From Bin87 sp965203855 (GTDB taxonomy: Bacteria > Chloroflexota > Dehalococcoidia > Lucifugimonadales > UBA3495): 64,000 nucleotides of DNA. Positions 15,123-24,283 of this stretch are shown piece by piece; positions within the stretch are counted from its first letter, which is position 1, and each line of letters starts with the position of its first letter. The stretch spans positions 558,001 to 622,000 of the forward strand of contig CBDBDN010000005.1 of NCBI GenBank assembly GCA_965203855.1. The letters are read 5' to 3'. The notes beneath the pieces were generated by a model, which saw nothing but the letters and a program-made list of their open reading frames with translations, had not been told where the DNA came from and did no database searches. The position numbers were made by a program, and so were the translations under genes.

Positions 15123-17750
15123 CTACCCGAAATACCCCGCCAGCTCCGACCGGTTGCGTTCCAGCCAGGCCGCGTTCAGCGCAATGCGTTCCAGCGCTTG
15201 CCGTATCGTCCGTTCCGCCGCCGGCGTCGGGTGCGCCTCAAAGAAAGCGGCTACATCGTCGCGCATCGCGGTACTGGTAAAGGCGTTGGTGATGGCTACC
15301 AGGCGCATCAGCCCGAAGCCGCCGCTGCCGTAGCGCCGGTCAAATTCGTCCCACCGCTCTTTGAGGAAATCCCAGGCCAGGCGGCGGCCTTTATGGTTGG
15401 CGGCCACCGCCGATACCACAAAGATGGTGTCTTGCAGCCGCACATCGTCGGTCAGCGCGCGTTCCAGCGTTTCCAGCAGCAGCTCCTCCTGCTGAAAGCG
15501 CGCCAGCGACATCAGCAGCCGTATCTTTTCCTCGTGCAGTGCGGCGGCGCGTTCCAGTTCCCAGATGCGGTTGTACAGCGCGCGGTCGCCCTGCTGCGCC
15601 ACCAGGCTGAACACTACCCCGCGCAGGTCGGGGCGTACATTGGCGGCGTCCTGCTGATACGCCTCAAACTGCGCCTGCGCCTGCGCCAGTATGTCGGAAT
15701 CGCCATAGACGCCGGCCTGACTCAAAACGGTAGAACGCAGCAGCGAGTCCAGATGCCCCTCGCCGGGCTGCGCCGCCCAGCCGGAACGATGCGCGGCCGG
15801 CGCAAACAGCCGCCGCCCAAAGGCCCGGTACGATTCCAGGTACGGCTCCTCGGCAATCAGCCCCTCAATTTCCCGCAGGTTCGTAGCCAGGTCGCTCCAC
15901 ACCGAGGCGTCGGTTTCATCCCGGTAGGCGTCGGCCAGCGACAGGAAACGGGTTACCGGCAGCAAGCCGGCGCGGGACAGCGCGTAAGCGTCGTTCTGGA
16001 TGCCCAGCCGGTCGGTAGGCGGCAGGATGCGGTCGGCGATGGCCGGCGCCAGCCGTTCCCAGTCGGCATCGGTGTAGTTGACCCGGTAAAACCCGGTTTG
16101 GTCGGGGTTGACCTTGAACCATTCCGGCTGCGGCGGCGCGGCGACCGCAACGGTATCGCTGGCGGCGTTGACCAGCGCCGCCGTAACCCCGGCGCCGGCA
16201 GCGGTTACCGTCAGCGGCACCGGCCAGATCTGCTCGGAATCGGCATCGCTATCGCCGTCAGCGCCGGCCCCATCGGCTCCCCCGTCATACACGAACCGTT
16301 CCTGCCGCACCGACAGCGCCAGCCCGTCCGCAGTGGGCGCAGCGGCCACATCCAGCACCGGATAGCCCATCTGCCCCGTCCAGCTGCCCATAATCGTGGT
16401 AACCGGCTGGCCGGACGCTTCCTCCAACGCCCGCCACAAGTCAACGGTGCGCGCGTTCTGATAGGAATGGCGGTTCAGGTATATGTTCAGGCCGGTGCGG
16501 AAAACGCCCGCCGACAGGAAATGCTCCAGCATCCGCAGCACCGAGCCGCCTTTGCTGTAGCTGATGGCGTCAAAAAGCTGGCTGACTTCGGCGGGATTAG
16601 CCACTTCCTGTTCAATGGGATGCGAATTTTTCAACCCGTCCAGGCTGAAAGCGCGGTTGGTGTCCATATTGACGAACTGCGTCCACATCGCCCATTCCGG
16701 GAACAGCCAGTCCACCGCTTTGGTGCCGACCCAGGTAGCGAAGCTTTCGTTGAGCCACAGGTCATCCCACCATTCCATCGTTACCAGATCGCCGAACCAC
16801 ATATGCGCCATTTCGTGGGCTACCACTTCGGCGACCCGCTGCCGGGTGCCGGCCGACGAGTTGTCCGCATCCACCAGCAGAGCCGTTTCACGATAAGTTA
16901 CGCAGCCCCAGTTCTCCATAGCGCCGGCGGCGAAGTCGGGAATCGCCAGATGGTCCAGCTTGGGCAGCGGGTAGCGGATGCCGAAGTAGTCGTTGAAAAA
17001 CGACAGCAGTTTGACCGAAGTATCCAGCGCAAACTCCCCCTGCCGTTCTTTGCCCCGCGTCGTCCACACGCCGACGACGGTGCCGTCGGCGGCCTCTTTG
17101 GTAATCTGCGCCAAGTCGCCGACCACAAAGGCCAGCAGGTAGGTTGACATTACCGGCGTAGTGTCAAAGGCCACCGTCTTGACGCCGGGCGCGGCGCCGT
17201 CCCGTTCCGCAATTATCGGCGTGTTGGACACCGCCGCCATTTCCTGCGGAATATGAAGCGTAACCTGAAAAGTGGCTTTCACGGACGGCTCGTCCCAGCA
17301 GGGCAAGGCGCGGCGGGCGTCCGTAGCCTCAAACTGCGTCGTGGCCAGATAAGCGGTTTCCCCCTCCGGGTTAATGTACTGGCTGCGGTAGAACCCGCGC
17401 AGTTTGTCATTCAGCTGGCCGGTGTAGCCGATTTTGAGATGCTGATTGCCAACCAGTCCCGCGGAGGGCATGGCGGGAATGCTGATGATGGCCCGCTCCG
17501 CATCGACGTCGTAGGCGATGCCGGCGGCGGCTTGTTCGTGCTCGCCGTCGACATCCGTCCAGCTCACTGCTGCCGACTGAATGTCAATCTCAACGCAGTT
17601 GAGTACGATTTCGGCAGTACCCGGCGCCATCTGCACGGCGATGTCCACCGCGCCGTTGAAAGTGAAATCGTCAAAATTGGGGGTAAGGGCCAGGTCGTAG
17701 TGAATCGGGCGAACCGAGTCGGGCAACAGGACGGCAGCAGCGGACGGCAT
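15123..17750 (-). CDS. M1 family aminopeptidase (puromycin-sensitive/APE-like)
   Basis: An 875-residue zinc aminopeptidase. The N-terminal beta domain begins LLPDSVRPIHYDLAL. The substrate-binding GAMENWG motif is near residue 277 and the zinc motif HEMAH near 310, followed 18 residues later by the third ligand in LWLNESFATWVG. The long helical C-terminal domain is complete. It removes N-terminal residues from peptides, probably in the cytosol since no signal peptide follows the chosen start. ATG 17750 has GGAGG about 9 nt upstream; the frame remains open for 25 further codons without family similarity. An Asp/Gly-rich insert lies around residues 500-515. Confidence 0.93.
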   Translation of the reverse strand: MPSAAAVLLPDSVRPIHYDLALTPNFDDFTFNGAVDIAVQMAPGTAEIVLNCVEIDIQSAAVSWTDVDGEHEQAAAGIAYDVDAERAIISIPAMPSAGLVGNQHLKIGYTGQLNDKLRGFYRSQYINPEGETAYLATTQFEATDARRALPCWDEPSVKATFQVTLHIPQEMAAVSNTPIIAERDGAAPGVKTVAFDTTPVMSTYLLAFVVGDLAQITKEAADGTVVGVWTTRGKERQGEFALDTSVKLLSFFNDYFGIRYPLPKLDHLAIPDFAAGAMENWGCVTYRETALLVDADNSSAGTRQRVAEVVAHEMAHMWFGDLVTMEWWDDLWLNESFATWVGTKAVDWLFPEWAMWTQFVNMDTNRAFSLDGLKNSHPIEQEVANPAEVSQLFDAISYSKGGSVLRMLEHFLSAGVFRTGLNIYLNRHSYQNARTVDLWRALEEASGQPVTTIMGSWTGQMGYPVLDVAAAPTADGLALSVRQERFVYDGGADGAGADGDSDADSEQIWPVPLTVTAAGAGVTAALVNAASDTVAVAAPPQPEWFKVNPDQTGFYRVNYTDADWERLAPAIADRILPPTDRLGIQNDAYALSRAGLLPVTRFLSLADAYRDETDASVWSDLATNLREIEGLIAEEPYLESYRAFGRRLFAPAAHRSGWAAQPGEGHLDSLLRSTVLSQAGVYGDSDILAQAQAQFEAYQQDAANVRPDLRGVVFSLVAQQGDRALYNRIWELERAAALHEEKIRLLMSLARFQQEELLLETLERALTDDVRLQDTIFVVSAVAANHKGRRLAWDFLKERWDEFDRRYGSGGFGLMRLVAITNAFTSTAMRDDVAAFFEAHPTPAAERTIRQALERIALNAAWLERNRSELAGYFG

Positions 17751-17862
17751 CGGGCAAATCCTCCGGGAAGCGATTCCAGGCGCCACAGGGCAGGCGCGCA
17801 GTAAGTATAACGCCAAGTGTAGCACATCCCGCCGCGCGGCGGGGACGGCCCTCCCCCGCCCC

Positions 17863-18603
17863 TCACCGCCGATACTTGCCGCACAGCCACCGCCACCGCA
17901 CCGTCAGCAAGTCTCTAACCATCCGCAGCCCGTCCCGCACCGGGCGCACTTTGCTGCCCGGCTGGGCGTGCCATTCAATGGCCGTTTCCCGCAGCGCAAA
18001 CCCCATGCGCCGCGCCAGAAAAAGCAGCTCGGCGTCAAATGCGAACCCGTCCAGCGTTTGCAGCGGAAACAGCGCCTGCGCGGCGGCGGCATTGAATACC
18101 TTGAACCCGCATTGCGTATCCGATATTTCCGGCGCAATCAGCGTCCGGGTCATCCAATTAAAAGACCATCGGATCCAACGGCGGGGCCGCGATGCGCTGA
18201 CCGCCAGCGTCCCGGCTCTGCGCGAGCCAACTACAATATCGGCGGCGGGCGCCGTGGGTGTTATGGACGCGGCCGACGGCAGCAGCAGTTCCAGGCATTC
18301 AATCGGCATCGCCAGATCGGCGTCGCACAGGAAACGATATTGGCCGGCGGCGTCCAGCATCCCCTGCTTTACCGCCGCCCCCTTGCCCCGGTGCGGCAGC
18401 GTCAAGAGCCGCAGCTGGGGAATGGCGGCGGCGGCGGCCCGCACAATGGCGGCAGTGCGGTCAACGCTGCCGTCATCGGCAACGATTATCTCCCAATCGT
18501 ATGCCTGCCGGTTCAGGTAGGCGACTATCGCTTTCAGCGTAGCCGGCAGCCGCATTTCCTCGTTGTAGGCCGGGATGACTACGGATAGATATGGCGCAGA
18601 CAT
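17863..18603 (-). CDS. Family 2 glycosyltransferase (dolichyl-phosphate-glucose synthase-like)
   Basis: A 246-residue GT-A glycosyltransferase: LSVVIPAYNEEMRLP at the N-terminus, VADDGSVDRTA for nucleotide-sugar contact, the metal-binding FLCDADLAMP (DxD-like), and VVGSRRAG. The order and length resemble polyprenyl-phosphate glycosyltransferases of the ALG5 type, which load a sugar onto a lipid carrier. No strong membrane helices are seen, so it may associate with the membrane peripherally. Start ATG 18603. It lies between the aminopeptidase and lysC on the same strand with gaps of about 110 and 50 bp. Confidence 0.87.
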   Translation of the reverse strand: MSAPYLSVVIPAYNEEMRLPATLKAIVAYLNRQAYDWEIIVADDGSVDRTAAIVRAAAAAIPQLRLLTLPHRGKGAAVKQGMLDAAGQYRFLCDADLAMPIECLELLLPSAASITPTAPAADIVVGSRRAGTLAVSASRPRRWIRWSFNWMTRTLIAPEISDTQCGFKVFNAAAAQALFPLQTLDGFAFDAELLFLARRMGFALRETAIEWHAQPGSKVRPVRDGLRMVRDLLTVRWRWLCGKYRR

Positions 18604-18656
18604 TCCCCCGTCCTTAAGACCAGCCGGCGTACCGGAAAGGACTGTTCCCGTCCGGC

Positions 18657-19886
18657 CTAGTCGCCGGCGTCCAGCTCAAAGCCCGTATGCAGCAGGCGGA
18701 CGGCATCCCGCGCGTGTTCCTGCCCGATGATGCAGGAAATGCGGATTTCCGAAGTGGTAATCATATCAATGTTGATGCCGCCATCCGCCAGAATGCGAAA
18801 CATCCGCGCCGCGTAGCCCGGCGCATTCTGCATCCCGGAGCCGACGATGCTCACCGATGCCAGCGTGTCATCGCTGATTACCGGACTGTCGCCAACCACG
18901 GCGCGCAGCCCGTCCATTTCACGCAGGGCGCGGGGCAGGTCGGCGGCGGCCACCGTAAAGCTGATGTCCGTTGCCGCCCGGTCGGCGCTGGTGTTCTGCA
19001 CGATTGTGTCCACGCTGATGCCGGCGGCGGCCAGCGGCTCAAACAGCGCCGCCGCCACGCCGGGCCGGTCGGCTACCCCCTGCACCGTTACTTTCGCCAC
19101 TTCCGACTGATAAGCGATGCCGGTTACCTTGATGCGATCTTCCATACTGCCGTCGTCCGTCGTGTTGTGAATCAGTGTGCCGGGCGCGTCGCTGAAACTG
19201 GACGCCACATAGATGGGTACATTATAAACGGCGCCCAGCTCAATGGAACGGGGGTGCATTTTGGCGCCGGCCGCCGCCAGTTCCAGCATCTCCTCGTAGC
19301 CTACCGACGCCATCTTGCGGGCTTTGTCGGTAGCGCGCGGGTCGGCGGTGTAGATGCCCTCGACGTCGGTGTAGATGTCGCAGCGGTCGGCGGCCAGCGC
19401 CGCCGCCAGCGCTACCGCCGTAGTATCCGAGCCGCCGCGCCCCAGCGTAGTAATGTCCTCGTCCGGCGTCAATCCCTGAAAGCCGGCGACGATGACCAGC
19501 CGCCCCTCCGCCAGCTCCCGCCGCACCCGGTCGGGATCCACGGCGCTGATGCGCGCCTTGCCGTAAGTGTTGTCAGTGCGGATCCCGGCCTGCGCCCCGC
19601 TGAGGCTGATAGCGTCATACCCCAAGTCGCGCAACGCCATTGACAGCAGCGTAATGGACACCAGCTCCCCGGTGGACAGCAGCAGATCCAGCTCCCGCGC
19701 ATCCGGTTCCCGCGCTACCGTGCGCGCCAGGCCAATCAGCTCGTCCGTAGTGTCGCCCATCGCCGATACTACGGTAACCACCTGATGCCCGGCGTCATAA
19801 ACGGACGCCAGCCGGCGCGCCACATTGACGATTTTGCCGGCGTCGGCTACCGAACTGCCGCCATATTTATGCACATACAGCGCCAT
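18657..19886 (-). CDS. lysC: Aspartate kinase
   Basis: A 409-residue monofunctional aspartate kinase, the first step of the lysine, threonine and methionine pathway. The N-terminus VHKYGGSSVADAGKIVNVA is the kinase signature, with VTVVSAMGDTTDELI, and FQGLTPDEDITTLGRGGSDTT in the catalytic core. The last 150 residues hold two ACT domains expected to bind lysine and/or threonine for feedback control. ATG 19886 begins exactly at the family N-terminus. It starts 7 nt after the thrB stop, so thrB and lysC form an operon. Confidence 0.95.
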   Translation of the reverse strand: MALYVHKYGGSSVADAGKIVNVARRLASVYDAGHQVVTVVSAMGDTTDELIGLARTVAREPDARELDLLLSTGELVSITLLSMALRDLGYDAISLSGAQAGIRTDNTYGKARISAVDPDRVRRELAEGRLVIVAGFQGLTPDEDITTLGRGGSDTTAVALAAALAADRCDIYTDVEGIYTADPRATDKARKMASVGYEEMLELAAAGAKMHPRSIELGAVYNVPIYVASSFSDAPGTLIHNTTDDGSMEDRIKVTGIAYQSEVAKVTVQGVADRPGVAAALFEPLAAAGISVDTIVQNTSADRAATDISFTVAAADLPRALREMDGLRAVVGDSPVISDDTLASVSIVGSGMQNAPGYAARMFRILADGGINIDMITTSEIRISCIIGQEHARDAVRLLHTGFELDAGD

Positions 19887-19893
19887 AGCGTAG

Positions 19894-20874
19894 TTATTCG
19901 TCCGCATCCGGCGTGAATGCGGAATCCTGCGGAGCTCGGGATACGGATACGATGTGCGCCCCTTGCGCCGTCGGCTGCGTAACCTCAACCCGCCCGGCTA
20001 CCCCGCAGAGCCGGGCGGCGTCAAACATTTCGTAGGCTACGGTCATCTCTTTTCCTTGCGTCAACGCCAAAATCGTACTGCCGCTGCCCGACAGAAACAC
20101 TCCCAGCGCGCCGGCGTCCATTGCCGCCTTGAATATAACCCGCATCGCCGGAAAAATCGCTTGGCGATAGGGCTGATGCAGGCAGTCCTGCGTTGCGATT
20201 TGCAGATATTCCGGGCGGCTGCCCTCCAGCGCCGCTACCAGCAGAGCGGCCCGGCTCATATTGTACACCGCATCGGCAACGCTCACCTCGGACGGCAGCA
20301 CGCGCCGGGCGTCCACGGTAGCGATGCGATGCTCCGGTATCAGCAGGACGGCGCGCAGCTCCGCCGGTATGTTGACGGGCGCAGTATAGATGCGGTTGTC
20401 GGCATCGGATACGACCAGCCGGAGGCCGCCGTGCACCGCCGCCGCCACATTGTCGGGATGCCCCTCAATAGTGGCCGCCATTTCCAGCAGTTCGTTGGCA
20501 TTGAAAGGATTGTCCAGCAGCGCATTGGCGGCCACCAGCCCGCCGGCGATGGCGGCGGCGCTGCTGCCCATCCCCCGGCTCAGCGGGATGGCATTCTCGC
20601 AGTGCAGCGACAGCGGCGGCATTGGCGCATCGGCCTCGCCGTACAGAAACTCCATTGCCCGGTAAGTCAGGTTGTCGGTATCGGCGGACAACTCGCCGGC
20701 GCCCTCTCCGCTGATGGCAACCGACGGGCTGCTCCCGTCCGGCAGCGCGGCAACGGTAAGCCGGTTCCAGACCTCCAAGGCCATACCCAGGCAGTCATAG
20801 CCGGGCCCCAGGTTGGCCGTAGTCGCCGGAGCGCGTACCGTTACCGATACTAATTCTGCTGCTGCGGTGTCCAT
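19894..20874 (-). CDS. thrB: Homoserine kinase
   Basis: A 326-residue GHMP kinase that phosphorylates homoserine on the way to threonine. Landmarks are VRAPATTANLGPGYDCLGMAL at the N-terminus, the ATP loop PLSRGMGSSAAAIAGG, and a C-terminal FLSGSGSTILAL motif. Start ATG 20874. Placement immediately before lysC joins the first step of the aspartate pathway with the threonine branch. Homoserine dehydrogenase and threonine synthase are not in the window. Confidence 0.94.
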   Translation of the reverse strand: MDTAAAELVSVTVRAPATTANLGPGYDCLGMALEVWNRLTVAALPDGSSPSVAISGEGAGELSADTDNLTYRAMEFLYGEADAPMPPLSLHCENAIPLSRGMGSSAAAIAGGLVAANALLDNPFNANELLEMAATIEGHPDNVAAAVHGGLRLVVSDADNRIYTAPVNIPAELRAVLLIPEHRIATVDARRVLPSEVSVADAVYNMSRAALLVAALEGSRPEYLQIATQDCLHQPYRQAIFPAMRVIFKAAMDAGALGVFLSGSGSTILALTQGKEMTVAYEMFDAARLCGVAGRVEVTQPTAQGAHIVSVSRAPQDSAFTPDADE

Positions 20875-21085
20875 TATTCGGGGGCTGATATGGGGAGGGA
20901 CTGCGCCATTGACCGGGCGCGGCTATTGTACCGCAATGTTGGGGTTGATGCCAGGTTCAGGTTAGGGATGAATGCGCCGGGGCTGCGCTTGCGGGTCGGT
21001 TTGCCGGGCTGATGGGGGAGTGGTAGGATTGCGCCGCCAGGGCAATCTATGGAACTGCCCGAATCAAAACACGGTTGCATACCCA

Positions 21086-21967
21086 ATGAATGTTTGTAAG
21101 GTAGCCGCCGGCGCCGGCTTGCTGCTGGTTGCTTTCGCACTGGCGGCGGCGTGTGCGACGCCGGCGCCGGAACCGCTGCCCACTTATACGCCGGCGCCGA
21201 CGGCAACGACTTATCCGACGCATACCCCTTTTCCAACTTGGACGCCGGCGCCGACGGTTACGCCCTACCCCACGCCTACCCCGTTTCCGACTTATACGCC
21301 ATATCCAACCTGGACGCCGGCGCCAACGCCGCCGCCAACCCCGGCGGTTGTCCGCCCCTGGACATTGCACACGGATTCGTACCGTTGGGATGATGGAGAG
21401 GCGGCGCCGTTTGCCAGATTGTCCAAAAGCAGTTCAGTCGGCGGAGTTGCGGGCCAGCGCGGGTATATCCCCGCTGTGCTAAACTTGGAGTGCATCATCC
21501 CCAGCCACCAGCCGGCCTACTGGTGGATAGATATCGACTGGCGCGGCGTAATCAGCGCTACTGACACTTCCGCAATGACGGTCCTGGCCCAGTTTGACGG
21601 CGGCGGTTATCGTATTGAGGATTGGGAAAAGCCTGATGCCTATTTAAATTACTTGGTCGCTCCGTACAACAGCGAGGCGGCTTATATCATTGACTTTTTG
21701 CAGTACCGGACTTTCCGTCTGGAGCTGCCAGATGGCGACACGACCACCATCTGGAACGAGTGGGATTTGCGAGGGTTGGACAAATGGATTAGCCATCCTG
21801 CGGATTTGTGCGCCATCGCCGCGGGCAATCCGCCCCAAACCCGGGACGGAACACCGACGCCTGATGCTACTCTACCTCAGGAGGCGACGCCGACGCTGGA
21901 CGCTACTATGGCGCCGGCCACAACCCCATCATCCGACGCAACGCCCACCCCGTCCCCGGTGCCATAA
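21086..21967 (+). CDS. Lipoprotein with Pro/Thr-rich linker, function unknown
   Basis: A 293-residue exported protein. A signal peptide (residues 1-23) ends at a lipobox-like ALAAAC, followed by about 60 residues of TPxPT repeats (TYTPAPT, PFPTWTPAPT) and a folded middle domain (residues about 90-245) with no family I recognise. A second low-complexity Thr/Pro/Asp tail closes the protein. The linker probably spans the cell-wall zone and presents the domain outside. Such linkers are frequent in Chloroflexota. ATG 21086 is selected because it begins the signal peptide; the frame is open upstream but not protein-like. Confidence 0.75.
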   Translation: MNVCKVAAGAGLLLVAFALAAACATPAPEPLPTYTPAPTATTYPTHTPFPTWTPAPTVTPYPTPTPFPTYTPYPTWTPAPTPPPTPAVVRPWTLHTDSYRWDDGEAAPFARLSKSSSVGGVAGQRGYIPAVLNLECIIPSHQPAYWWIDIDWRGVISATDTSAMTVLAQFDGGGYRIEDWEKPDAYLNYLVAPYNSEAAYIIDFLQYRTFRLELPDGDTTTIWNEWDLRGLDKWISHPADLCAIAAGNPPQTRDGTPTPDATLPQEATPTLDATMAPATTPSSDATPTPSPVP

Positions 21968-21989
21968 CCGCAGGGAATGACGGATTGAA

Positions 21990-23096
21990 TCAGGATAACA
22001 CCTGCTGGCTGACATACCGCCCCAGATCGCGGTTTTCCCGGAACACGAACCCTCCGAAATCGCCGCCGTATCCGATGATGGGCACCGCCTGCTCGTGGGC
22101 CGACCCATGCGAGCGCAGATTCGGCGGCAGCGTAACTTCCGCCGGGTCGCCGAACACTACATCCGCCGCGCCCGTAACCAGCAGATCGCCGATGCGGTAG
22201 TCCATCAGACGGTAGCGCGCGGCGGCGTCCTCCCGCGTCAACGCATCCTCAACGCCGTCGGTCGCGCGCAGTATCCCAATGGCGTCATCCTGCGCCGTCG
22301 GGTCGTCCAGATGGACATAAATGCTGCCGCCCAAGTTGGAGTGATGCACTACATAGCGGTCTTTGATGACCGGCACCGCCTGCGCCGCAATGCCGTGCTG
22401 CGCCAGGATGCCCGGCAGATGCAGCATCCGCCGCTTGTCCGACATCCCATGGTCGGCGGTAATCAGCAGCTGCAAATCGGGAATATCGGCGGCCAGGCGT
22501 CCCAGCGCAGCGTCCAGCAAAGCAATGTGCCGCGCCGATTCGGGATGCTGCGGGCCGTAAGTGTGCATCGCATAATCGGTAGTAGCGATAAATGCCAGGT
22601 CATAATGCTCCGCCATCAGGGCGGCGCGGGCCGCCTCAATCGTCCAGCGGTTGACTTCCAGCGAATAGATGTCCGGCGGTTGGCCGGCCGCCGCCACTGC
22701 CGCCGCCGTCGGCTGCTCCGACGAAAACGCCAGGGCGGTGTCGTCGCCCAGCAGGCGGCGCAGCTTGTCTTTGGACGCCGCCAGCAGCGACCGCCCGCCG
22801 TTGCGCCGGCACTGGGCAAAAATGGTATCCGAGCAGATGAACGCGCCCGATTCCACATATTCCTCAATGCCGGCGGCCTGATCCAGCCAGTAATTGGAAA
22901 CGATGCCGTGCTGCGCCGGGTAATGCCCGGTAGCCATTGAGGTGTTGTTGACATTGGTAACGCTGGGCATCATCCCGCCGCCGGTTACCTGAAAGCCCTC
23001 CGCCGCAAACCGCCGCAGGTTGGGCGCCGGGCAGGCGTCAAGGTACTCGGGATCCAGCCCGTCAATCATTACCAGCACGGTGGTTGCAGCAGACAT
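21990..23096 (-). CDS. Alkaline-phosphatase-superfamily enzyme, phosphonoacetate hydrolase-like
   Basis: A 368-residue two-metal hydrolase. The N-terminal VMIDGLDPEYL supplies the first metal Asp and SVTNVNNTSMATG the nucleophilic Thr. STTDY-like IATTDYAMHTYGP, ITADHGMSDK and RSHGSAHEQ supply the remaining metal ligands. Overall order, and blocks such as AKDKLRRLLG with FSSEQP, follow phosphonoacetate hydrolase (PhnA), which cleaves the C-P bond of phosphonoacetate. A broader phosphodiesterase role is possible. Start ATG 23096, with only a weak ribosome site. No phosphonate transporter is adjacent; a PhnZ/TmpB-like HD protein lies 30 kb away. Confidence 0.75.
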   Translation of the reverse strand: MSAATTVLVMIDGLDPEYLDACPAPNLRRFAAEGFQVTGGGMMPSVTNVNNTSMATGHYPAQHGIVSNYWLDQAAGIEEYVESGAFICSDTIFAQCRRNGGRSLLAASKDKLRRLLGDDTALAFSSEQPTAAAVAAAGQPPDIYSLEVNRWTIEAARAALMAEHYDLAFIATTDYAMHTYGPQHPESARHIALLDAALGRLAADIPDLQLLITADHGMSDKRRMLHLPGILAQHGIAAQAVPVIKDRYVVHHSNLGGSIYVHLDDPTAQDDAIGILRATDGVEDALTREDAAARYRLMDYRIGDLLVTGAADVVFGDPAEVTLPPNLRSHGSAHEQAVPIIGYGGDFGGFVFRENRDLGRYVSQQVLS

Positions 23097-23510
23097 TTTA
23101 TAACCGCCGGAATGTAGCGCGCGCGGCCAAACCGCAGTCGTTACGATGCAGCCGCAAGGGCAGCGGCTGCGAAAACTGCGTTGCATTATACCGCATAGCT
23201 GGCGATTGGTCAGTCGTGAAAAACTGCGTACCGCCCCAATTGACCGATCGTCTAAAAAGGGCTAGTATATCCGCAAGGTTGAACGCGCTTCGGCCGGCGG
23301 CATGGTAATAACTGGATTGCCGTTAGAGATGCCAAGTATCTGGCCAGAGCTTGGCCGGCGGGCCGTCCCCGGAGTAGTACGGGGCGGTTCGCTAAGGGCC
23401 GTTGGGCGTGGACAGCCGGCGTCAGCTCGGACTACTCCGGGATGACGTCTACACAATAGCGGGTTGGCTTTTCGTCATTCCGGCTTGCGCCGGAATTTAT
23501 GGCATTCGTT
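23097..23510. other. Intergenic region with hairpins and a decayed palindromic repeat
   Basis: No gene is seen in these 414 bp. They hold GCAGCCGC/GCGGCTGC arms (23148-23170), an 11-bp perfect inverted repeat (CCCGGAGTAGT 23368-23378, ACTACTCCGGG 23431-23441) around about 52 nt, and a copy of the main palindrome near 23473-23496 (GTCATTCCGGC TTGC GCCGGAAT). Promoters for the downstream hydrolase gene could lie here but none is convincing. Confidence 0.5.
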
Positions 23511-24257
23511 TCAGGCTTCGGATAGGTCAATCAACCCCCATCCGTGCGCTTGGCCTTGCGGGTTTTGGTACAGTTTGGCGCTTACGACGTCCCAAGCTCG
23601 GTTTTGACGCTGCGGGTTCGCTAGATGGCGGCCAATAGGAGCGGCGACCAGGTCGGCGATTTGTACCCCCGCAGTGTTATTGCCCTTGTCGTCAAATTGA
23701 ATTTTAAAATTGGGCGGCGCCTGCTCGGAATCCAAGTCGTCTTGCCGTAGCGTTTGGTATTCCTGCAACAGCCCGTTGTCATCTTGTTTGCCGCGCGATT
23801 CAATGACGATGCTTGTAGCAATCTCGTGTTGCCCCCGGCTATGCAACAGGTTGTCCAAACGTATAATGCACTGTCGGAACGCCAAACGGTCAACGGCTCT
23901 GGTACTGGTATAGCGTTGCTGAAACCGATTCAATTCTACGACCGCAGCGATAACGGTAAAATTCGCATCAGCAATCAGCCGGGTCAAGTCGTCCAGAAAG
24001 ACCGCCCTCCTCTGCGGATCGCCTGGAAAATCGAAGGGCGGTTGGCGGCGGCGTATCGAGTGCGCGTGCAAGATTACATCCTGTTCCCCGAAATGATACG
24101 CCTTTAGCGCAGCTACGGCCGGCGCAACCGTCGCATCGTAGTCCTGACGGCGGAACACGCAGCAACAAAACACGAAAACCGGGTAGTTGGGGTCAACGCT
24201 TTTGAGGTTGGGATTGCCGCTTTCATCGGCAAAGATGATGTATTCGCTCTGAGGCAT
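23511..24257 (-). CDS. DUF3800 domain-containing protein
   Basis: A 248-residue protein beginning EYIIFADESGNPNLK; the IxxDESG start is the hallmark of DUF3800, an RNase H-like/nuclease-type family of unknown biochemical role often found in accessory regions. Later Asp/Glu residues sit in IVIESRGKQD and QFDDKGNNTAGVQIADLVA, the family's other conserved acidic positions. ATG 24257 is chosen to place this motif at the N-terminus; no clear ribosome site is visible. It starts 27 nt after the uppP stop, on the same strand, so it may ride on that operon. Confidence 0.85.
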   Translation of the reverse strand: MPQSEYIIFADESGNPNLKSVDPNYPVFVFCCCVFRRQDYDATVAPAVAALKAYHFGEQDVILHAHSIRRRQPPFDFPGDPQRRAVFLDDLTRLIADANFTVIAAVVELNRFQQRYTSTRAVDRLAFRQCIIRLDNLLHSRGQHEIATSIVIESRGKQDDNGLLQEYQTLRQDDLDSEQAPPNFKIQFDDKGNNTAGVQIADLVAAPIGRHLANPQRQNRAWDVVSAKLYQNPQGQAHGWGLIDLSEA

Positions 24258-24283
24258 TGCGTCGTGCGGTCTTTGATTCGCCG

